From Blastopirellula marina DSM 3645 (GTDB lineage Bacteria; Planctomycetota; Planctomycetia; Pirellulales; Pirellulaceae): a stretch of 64,000 bases of DNA. The notes below the pieces were generated by a model. The model searched no databases and was not told the origin of the DNA. It saw only the letters and a program-made list of their open reading frames with translations. A program made the translations under genes and the position numbers. Location of the stretch: the NCBI RefSeq assembly GCF_000153105.1, contig NZ_CH672376.1, positions 12,028 through 76,027 of the forward strand, read 5' to 3'. This document shows positions 58,552 to 64,000 of this stretch, piece by piece; the first letter of the stretch is position 1, and each line of letters opens with the position of its first letter.

Positions 58552-58866
58552 TTACAGATCAACCCCGATCTTCTTCGCTTGAATTCGTATCGCTGGCGCG
58601 AAGTAGCGATACGGTTGATAGCGATCTCGACGCCGTGCGTATTCGAAGCATGACATCACTAATTGTCGGGTCAGTTCTCCGGTATCGACCAGGTCGACGA
58701 CCTCGTCGATAAATTCAAACTCGATGGGACGTCGAGCACGCAGGCCTTTTTCCAGCGTTTCCCGCAGCGATGCTGTGCCTGACTCGGCGCGTACTTGCGC
58801 GACGAACAAGCCGACAAACGCGGCGATCCCGACCGAAATCAATTGCATAAACTGACGACGAAGCAT
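58552..58866 (-). CDS. Small exported protein, unknown function
   Basis: The 104-residue product has an N-terminal signal or anchor (QLISVGIAAFVGLFVAQVRA) and a helical charged C-terminal part (LEKGLRARRPIEFEFIDEVV, ELTRQLVMSCFEYARRRDRY). No family is recognised; it is common style for planctomycete small secreted proteins. ATG is at 58864-58866 after GGGAGAA. Confidence 0.65.
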   Translation of the reverse strand: MLRRQFMQLISVGIAAFVGLFVAQVRAESGTASLRETLEKGLRARRPIEFEFIDEVVDLVDTGELTRQLVMSCFEYARRRDRYQPYRYFAPAIRIQAKKIGVDL

Positions 58867-59251
58867 GACTTATTCTCCCGGAACGAAACTTGGGGAGGTA
58901 GGTAAGTATCAAATCGCGATTGGCGGGTCAATGTCGAAACGATTTCTAAGCGCTGCCGGTCATAAAACGGCACTGGATGTAGGCTAGTGGCGAACAAATT
59001 ACCATAAGGCCAGCGTAGAGTTAGATTTCAGTTGACTCTCGCTTCGCTCCAGGTCTATACTGCGCGGTACGCCGATCGGCATGGGGTTGTTGATCGCGCT
59101 AGTAGCGAGGAGGACCGCGCAATACCCCTTGCGCCGGATGGATCTTCGCGGCACTGACTGCCTACCTGCCGCCTCTGATCGAAGCCATCCTACCTCCGAC
59201 GACATCCGTTTTGGGTTGTTAAGTCGGAAATTGCGATTTGGAGTTCTCGCC
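58867..59251. other. Intergenic region upstream of the DUF1501 gene
   Basis: No gene is supported in these 385 bases. The DUF1501 frame is open from 59081, but the added peptide lacks a ribosome-binding site and a family match. Confidence 0.4.
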
Positions 59252-60718
59252 ATGCTTGTTATCCCTGGGCGCAAAGCCAAGGACGTTTGTGATCGTGATT
59301 TGGGCCCGACGCGGCGCGATTTGTTGCGTATCGGCGGTTCCGCATTTCTCGGCATGACCCTCGGGCAAGCGCTGCAAATGCAGCAAGCTTCCGCCGCGAT
59401 CGAGTCGACCGGTTCTGGCTGGGGCCGCGCCAAGTCGGTCATCATGGTTTACCTGCAGGGGGGACCCAGCCATATCGACCTGTGGGATCCGAAAGAGAAT
59501 GTGCCGGACAAGGTGAAAAGCGCCTTCGGCACGATCCATAGCAAAGTCCCCGGCATCGACCTGACCGAGAACCTGCCAAAGCTCGCCCAGGTAACCGACA
59601 AGTTGTCGCTGATCCGGTCGATGAGCTATTCGCCCAATGGTTTGTTCAACCATACCGCGGCGATCTATCAAATGCACACCGGCTATACGGCCGACAAAGT
59701 AAGTCCCAGCGGTCAGTTGGAGCCGCCGTCTCCCAAAGACTATCCCAACTTTGGCAGCAACATCATCAAGCTGTTGCCGCCCGACGTGCCGATGCTGCCG
59801 TTTGTGATGATGCCGCGACCGCTGCAAGAGAGTAACGTCGTCAACAAGTCAGGGACCGCCGGCTTCTTGGGTCGCGCTTACGATCCGTATTATCTCTTCC
59901 CACCGGGAGACGATATGGACATGAACAAGATGGAGCGGCTCAACATTACCGACTTGAAGCTGCGTCCCGAGGTCTCGACCAATCGACTGGGCCGCCGCGC
60001 TCGGTTGCGTGATCTGATCAACGCAGGTATGCCGGCCCTTGATCAAGCGGTCGACAAGTACGACATGGACAAGTACTACGAAACGGCGATGAACCTGATC
60101 GCTTCGGGCCGAGCGCGCGACGCCTTCGATCTGAGCAAAGAGTCGGAGAAGACGCGCGAGATGTACGGCCGCAATACGTTTGGGCAAAGCTTGCTGCTGG
60201 CCCGGCGTTTAATTGACGCCGGCACGCGCGTGGTCGAAGTGATCTGGCCCAAAGTCGCCAACTCGGACAATCATAGTTGGGACCATCACGTCGGCCTGAC
60301 CCAGCGGATGAAGAACCAGTCGGCGCCGATGCTCGACAGCGGCTTGTCTTCGTTGATCGCCGATATGGACGATCGCGGCATGCTAGAGGAAACGCTGGTC
60401 ATCGCGGTCGGCGAGTTCGGTCGCAGTCCGCAGCGGGGAGTCAGCACTTCCGGCAACGGCAACAGCGCCGATGGCCGCGATCACTGGCCTTACTGCTACA
60501 CGGCTTGCCTGGCCGGCGCCGGAATCAAACGTGGTTCGGTCTATGGCGAGTCGGATCAAACCGCGTCGTCGCCGCTGAGCGATCCGGTCCATCCGACCGA
60601 ACTGTTAGCGACGATCTACCACGCGATGGGAATCGATCCGGCGACAATCGTCTACAACCACTTGAACCAACCGCGCGAATTGGTGAAAGCGGAAGCGGTT
60701 ACGGGGTTGTTTGGCTAA
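59252..60718 (+). CDS. DUF1501-family protein
   Basis: The 488-residue protein has the DUF1501 layout: an N-terminal twin-arginine-like stretch ([20 protein letters not shown]), then [60 protein letters not shown] and [20 protein letters not shown] with [12 protein letters not shown]. The family is related to sulfatase/alkaline-phosphatase-fold enzymes; the Tat-type signal suggests export. DUF1501 genes are abundant in planctomycetes, often beside DUF1553 genes, but none is here. GGAG precedes ATG 59252. Confidence 0.93.
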   Translation: MLVIPGRKAKDVCDRDLGPTRRDLLRIGGSAFLGMTLGQALQMQQASAAIESTGSGWGRAKSVIMVYLQGGPSHIDLWDPKENVPDKVKSAFGTIHSKVPGIDLTENLPKLAQVTDKLSLIRSMSYSPNGLFNHTAAIYQMHTGYTADKVSPSGQLEPPSPKDYPNFGSNIIKLLPPDVPMLPFVMMPRPLQESNVVNKSGTAGFLGRAYDPYYLFPPGDDMDMNKMERLNITDLKLRPEVSTNRLGRRARLRDLINAGMPALDQAVDKYDMDKYYETAMNLIASGRARDAFDLSKESEKTREMYGRNTFGQSLLLARRLIDAGTRVVEVIWPKVANSDNHSWDHHVGLTQRMKNQSAPMLDSGLSSLIADMDDRGMLEETLVIAVGEFGRSPQRGVSTSGNGNSADGRDHWPYCYTACLAGAGIKRGSVYGESDQTASSPLSDPVHPTELLATIYHAMGIDPATIVYNHLNQPRELVKAEAVTGLFG

Positions 60719-61430
60719 CGCTCGAACCGTACGGGTTGTCGCTGACTGGATTGTCGCTCGGCGCGGGGACAGGCTCGTCAAGCACATCCACAATGGGAAA
60801 CTCTTGAAACTGGTGTTCGACCAGTTTCATGTGGGGAGGACGGCGAGCGAGAAACGATTCGCGGCGCCCTTTGGATTTCCAGATATGGTCAAATCTTTCG
60901 CGACAGATGACCCATTGATTGTCTGTCCACGCGAAATCAAAGAACAACGTTTCTTGAAAAACGTTCGGCAACAACGCCGCATTTCGCGCTTCCGTTTCTG
61001 TGACGTACTGGGAAGTCACCTGGTAGTGGACCGTCGCATGTACCGTCGCGCGAGGAATCAAAGTGTAGAGCGAGTCTTCGACAGGTACGACATTCAGCGC
61101 TTCGAGTCGCAAGTATTGAATCTTCGCATGGGGCCGCGGCGAATCCGAATCTGCGATGTAAATGTAGTAGCGATTCTTGGTTCTTAGATTGGCGCGACGT
61201 TCGGCGCTATAGATCGGAGTGAGGTCCGGAAGCGGCCGCAGCAACTTTTCCGGAATCGGCTCTGTTGGCTCCTCTTCGACTTCCGGCGGCTCGACAATCG
61301 GCGTCAAGTCTTGCGCCGCTTGCTGCATCTGACTGACCGCATCGTCAAGAACCGATTCGCCCCGGAAGAGAATCGCCAACGTGAACAGCACGACGATCGC
61401 AAGGATCGCAAAGCCAATAAAGCGTCCCAT
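60699..61430 (-). CDS. Membrane-anchored protein, unknown function
   Basis: The 243-residue protein has an N-terminal helix ([20 protein letters not shown]), a Pro/Glu-rich linker ([19 protein letters not shown]) and a globular domain ([40 protein letters not shown]). It is likely extracytoplasmic. No family recognised. Its last 20 bases overlap the end of the convergent DUF1501 gene. It is probably in one unit with the minus-strand lipoprotein gene 92 bases upstream. Confidence 0.65.
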   Translation of the reverse strand: MGRFIGFAILAIVVLFTLAILFRGESVLDDAVSQMQQAAQDLTPIVEPPEVEEEPTEPIPEKLLRPLPDLTPIYSAERRANLRTKNRYYIYIADSDSPRPHAKIQYLRLEALNVVPVEDSLYTLIPRATVHATVHYQVTSQYVTETEARNAALLPNVFQETLFFDFAWTDNQWVICRERFDHIWKSKGRRESFLARRPPHMKLVEHQFQEFPIVDVLDEPVPAPSDNPVSDNPYGSSVSQTTP

Positions 61431-61522
61431 AGCGCGATGCAGCTTCGAAAGAGAGAAGGAGCAAACGCTTTAGTCTGCGCCTTCTGCTGAGTGATTCGTG
61501 CGAGCGAAGTTTGAAGATTCGC

Positions 61523-62212
61523 TTAAGAATCATCGTCGGACGCTGGCGCTTCCGCCGGTGGCTCTTCCGGCTCGGTCTCCGCCGCCGGCTTCTCCGCTTG
61601 TTCGGATAGAAACTGCGTGTCGTTGGCGACCCGGTAGGCGGCGCTCGCTTTGGCGGGCAAGTCGTCTTTGGCGACAAAAAGTTCTAGCTTGTAGCGCCGA
61701 CCGTTGCGGACCGTTTCGAGCACCAATTGGCGAGCCGTCTCGCTCTGAAACTTGGCGGGCCGCACATATTGAACCCAGAAGGTGGACCCAATTTCCATCA
61801 CTTTCGGCGGCGGATCGGCGAACGTCAATTCGCCGATTTCACCCGCGAGCGTCTTATATAAGACCTTGCCGGAAGCTTGGTCGATGGTGTCAGCGAGCGG
61901 GCTGTCGCTGACATGGGCCAAGATGCGGGGGATGCCGGAAGGCTCAGCTTCGTAGGCGCCTAGCAGATATTCACTGCGCCGCGGCAACAGCTTCCAACCT
62001 TCGGGAAGGTTCGTCTTTACTCGTCCGCCATCGAGCGGAGGAACGGGAACGCCTACCGGGGCCAGATGAAAAGGGAGCTCGGGTTCCGTAGATTTCGGCG
62101 ATGCGGCAGGCGCATTGGCCGCAGAGCCAGCCGCCGGCGGAGTCGGCTGATCGGCCGAACAGCCCGCCAGTAGGATGGTCAGTAACACAAGTCGTGAGAT
62201 CCGCGCGAACAT
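61523..62212 (-). CDS. Lipoprotein, unknown function
   Basis: The 229-residue protein has a lipobox (LLTILLAGCS, Cys near residue 18), an Ala/Pro-rich linker and a folded domain (GGRVKTNLPEGWKLLPRRSE, GIPRILAHVSDSPLADTIDQ). The C-terminus is Glu/Ala/Pro-rich. GGAGGA lies 9 bases before the ATG at 62212. Function unknown. Confidence 0.7.
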   Translation of the reverse strand: MFARISRLVLLTILLAGCSADQPTPPAAGSAANAPAASPKSTEPELPFHLAPVGVPVPPLDGGRVKTNLPEGWKLLPRRSEYLLGAYEAEPSGIPRILAHVSDSPLADTIDQASGKVLYKTLAGEIGELTFADPPPKVMEIGSTFWVQYVRPAKFQSETARQLVLETVRNGRRYKLELFVAKDDLPAKASAAYRVANDTQFLSEQAEKPAAETEPEEPPAEAPASDDDS

Positions 62213-62276
62213 GCCGACAGTCCTCCGGGAGAGCATCAGGAATGTCTGTCGCCCCAGAATCGATCGTGGGCGCGAC

Positions 62277-62588
62277 TTATTCGATCACTTCTTCGATCGT
62301 CTCTTTGACCTTCTGGATGAAGTGCGGGGGTTTGCCCGCCTTGCTGAGGTCTTGCGCCTTTTTCTCGGCTTCGTCCTTTTGGTCGAACTCATACAGGGCG
62401 ATGCGCTTCATCGACTGATTGAAGACGCCCCAGAAGAGTTTCATGCGGACTTCCGTGACCTTTTTCGCCCGCGATTTTCGCTTGGCCTTCTTCTTCGGAG
62501 CGACTTCGGCCCCCTCAGCGGCAGTGGCGCTTTCCGCTGCATCGGATTGTGCACGTAACTCTTTGCGGTTGACAACTTTGCGAGCCAT
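62277..62588 (-). CDS. Small basic protein, unknown function
   Basis: The 103-residue protein has a Lys/Arg/Ala-rich N-terminal half (KKKAKRKSRAKKVTEVRMK) and a C-terminal helix-rich part (FNQSMKRIALYEFDQKDEAE, HFIQKVKETIEEVIE). There is no signal peptide, so it is likely cytoplasmic and nucleic-acid-binding is possible. ATG is at 62586-62588. It lies 64 bases upstream of the lipoprotein gene. Confidence 0.6.
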   Translation of the reverse strand: MARKVVNRKELRAQSDAAESATAAEGAEVAPKKKAKRKSRAKKVTEVRMKLFWGVFNQSMKRIALYEFDQKDEAEKKAQDLSKAGKPPHFIQKVKETIEEVIE

Positions 62589-62766
62589 AGGCTTGGTCTT
62601 TTTTGTCCGTTGTTGACTGCGATCGACAGCGAGGGAGAATTGAGTTGGTAAGAAAAGCTCCCGCGGCGAATCTCCGCTGGGAGGTTCCCCCCAGTGCGTA
62701 ATCGGACCATTATACAGCACGGCGTTACGCTTCGCCACCGTTCGATCTGCTCCTTGAGGGACGCGC

Positions 62767-63822
62767 ATGACGCCCCATTTACTGCAAACGCTTGATTTAA
62801 CCTCGCTTCAGGCGCTCGTCGTCCAGTGGGGGCTTCCCAAGTTTCGCGCGCAGCAAATCCGTAGTTGGATTGTCGAGAATCGCGCCCAGTCGTTTGAGGA
62901 CATGGCGAATCTCCCCAAACCGCTCCGGAGCCAACTGGCCGAGAAAGCCCAGCTTTGGTCGACCGAGATCGCTCGCCACACGACGGCGGCTGACGGCACC
63001 GAGAAACTGCTGTTGCAGTTGCACGATGGCGGACGGATCGAATGCGTGCTGCTGCGTGACGGCGACCGCCGCACGATCTGCATCAGCACGCAAGTTGGCT
63101 GCGCAATGGGATGCGTCTTCTGTGCGAGCGGATTGGATGGGGTCGAACGCAACTTGACCGTCGGTGAAATCATCGAGCAAATGTTGCGTCTGCAACGACT
63201 GTTGCCGGTTGGCGAACGACTGAGCCATATCGTCGTGATGGGGATGGGAGAACCGTTGGCGAATGTCGATCGGTTATTGTCGGCGCTCGATTTCGCCTCG
63301 TCCGAAGAGGGGCTGGGGATCAGTCATCGTCGGATTACGATCTCGACGGTCGGTTTGCCGCCGGCGATTCGCAAACTGGCCGATCGCGATAGTCGCTATC
63401 ACTTGGCCGTGTCGTTGCACGCTCCGGACGATCAGCTGCGTAATCAGATCGTGCCGACCAACAAGAACATCGGCATCCACGCCATCCTGGAAGCGGCCGA
63501 TCACTACTTTGAGATCTCAGGGCGCCGGCTGACGTTTGAGTACGTCTTGTTGGCGGAGCTGAACGATCAGCCGGAACATGCGCACCGCTTGGCGAAACTG
63601 CTCCGCGGTCGACCGGCGCTGTTGAATATCATCCCGTACAATCCGGTGGCGGGCCTGCCGTATCGCACTCCCAGCAAAGAAGCGCAACATGCGTTTCGCG
63701 CGATTCTGGAAGGCGCCGGTCTGACGGTCAAATTCCGTCAGAAAAAAGGGGACAAGATCAACGCGGCGTGCGGTCAATTACGCCGTAATACCCCGGAAAA
63801 TCTGGTGCAAATCAGCGGTTAA
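62767..63822 (+). CDS. rlmN: Dual-specificity RNA methyltransferase RlmN
   Basis: RlmN is a radical-SAM enzyme that methylates C2 of A2503 in 23S rRNA and A37 in tRNA. The 351-residue protein has the cluster motif in GCAMGCVFCASGLDGVERNL (CxxxCxxC), VVMGMGEPLANVDRLLSALD, RITISTVGLPPAIRKLADRD, and the C-terminal acceptor cysteine in NAACGQLRR. The ATG at 62767 follows the intergenic region after the divergent basic protein. Length is normal. Confidence 0.95.
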   Translation: MTPHLLQTLDLTSLQALVVQWGLPKFRAQQIRSWIVENRAQSFEDMANLPKPLRSQLAEKAQLWSTEIARHTTAADGTEKLLLQLHDGGRIECVLLRDGDRRTICISTQVGCAMGCVFCASGLDGVERNLTVGEIIEQMLRLQRLLPVGERLSHIVVMGMGEPLANVDRLLSALDFASSEEGLGISHRRITISTVGLPPAIRKLADRDSRYHLAVSLHAPDDQLRNQIVPTNKNIGIHAILEAADHYFEISGRRLTFEYVLLAELNDQPEHAHRLAKLLRGRPALLNIIPYNPVAGLPYRTPSKEAQHAFRAILEGAGLTVKFRQKKGDKINAACGQLRRNTPENLVQISG

Positions 63823-63864
63823 CGCAGGCTGATTTTGCCGTTTCTGATGCTGTTGGGCGCGGCT

Positions 63865-64000
63865 TTAGTAGAGCCAATACCAGCCCCATTCGACCGTCAG
63901 GTTGATGCACAGGCCAAGGAACAAGGTCATCCCCAAGTAATGGCCAAAGTCACGCTTTTCTCGCAGCGCCAAATCGACCGTCGCGGCCATCACGGTTTGA
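63865..64000 (-). CDS. C-terminal end of a membrane protein, partial
   Basis: On the minus strand a frame is open from the window edge to TAA at 63865-63867 and reads QTVMAATVDLALREKRDFG, then YLGMTLFLGLCINLTVEWGW, ending WYWLY. One hydrophobic segment is visible. The family cannot be told from about 45 residues. Confidence 0.45.
   Translation of the reverse strand, partial: QTVMAATVDLALREKRDFGHYLGMTLFLGLCINLTVEWGWYWLY

Overview
The window reads as a chromosomal segment of a planctomycete, most like the Pirellulales (Blastopirellula/Rhodopirellula relatives). The markers are a DUF1559 pilin-like protein paired with a small carboxypeptidase-regulatory-like lipoprotein, a DUF1501 protein, a PSP1-domain protein, a Minf_1886-family protein, an Uma2-family protein and many small secreted or lipoprotein genes of unknown function. 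Coding density is high and composition is moderately GC-rich and even by eye. I see no insertion sequence, prophage, CRISPR array, rRNA or convincing tRNA.

Layout: 0-6 kb holds the end of a lipid A gene (lpxD-like), a C-terminally truncated lpxI, a YciE/DUF892 ferritin-like gene, a MocR/PdxR regulator divergent from an AhpD-like and a cupin gene, and a fused membrane/spermidine-synthase-like protein. 6-16 kb holds panD, an orphan T6SS tssK, a D-lactate dehydrogenase-like gene, a secretin-like exported protein and a large membrane pyrophosphatase (hppA). 16-20 kb has a tandem pair of Gly-rich secreted paralogues, a coiled-coil protein and thioredoxin. 20-34 kb is mixed housekeeping: ArsC-like, PSP1, groES, PstS, an SLC13 permease, scpB followed by an extremely acidic protein, and a cysteine desulfurase.

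34.4-40 kb is the replication block: a DnaA-family gene, dnaN, a DciA-like (DUF721) gene and gyrB, with no recF between dnaN and DUF721. The DnaA protein is short and lacks two residues normally needed for ATP turnover. 41-45 kb on the minus strand carries argB-argD-argF-rph. 45.7-50 kb holds the DUF1559/lipoprotein pair, a pseudouridine synthase and unknown genes.

The most striking gene is at 50194-52458: an Amt ammonium transporter fused to a complete methyl-accepting chemotaxis signalling domain, preceded by its own sigma70-like promoter. It implies a chemoreceptor whose sensor is an ammonium channel. The last 10 kb has an RND efflux pair (adaptor plus a pump with an extra membrane insert), a DUF1501 protein, small lipoproteins and rlmN.
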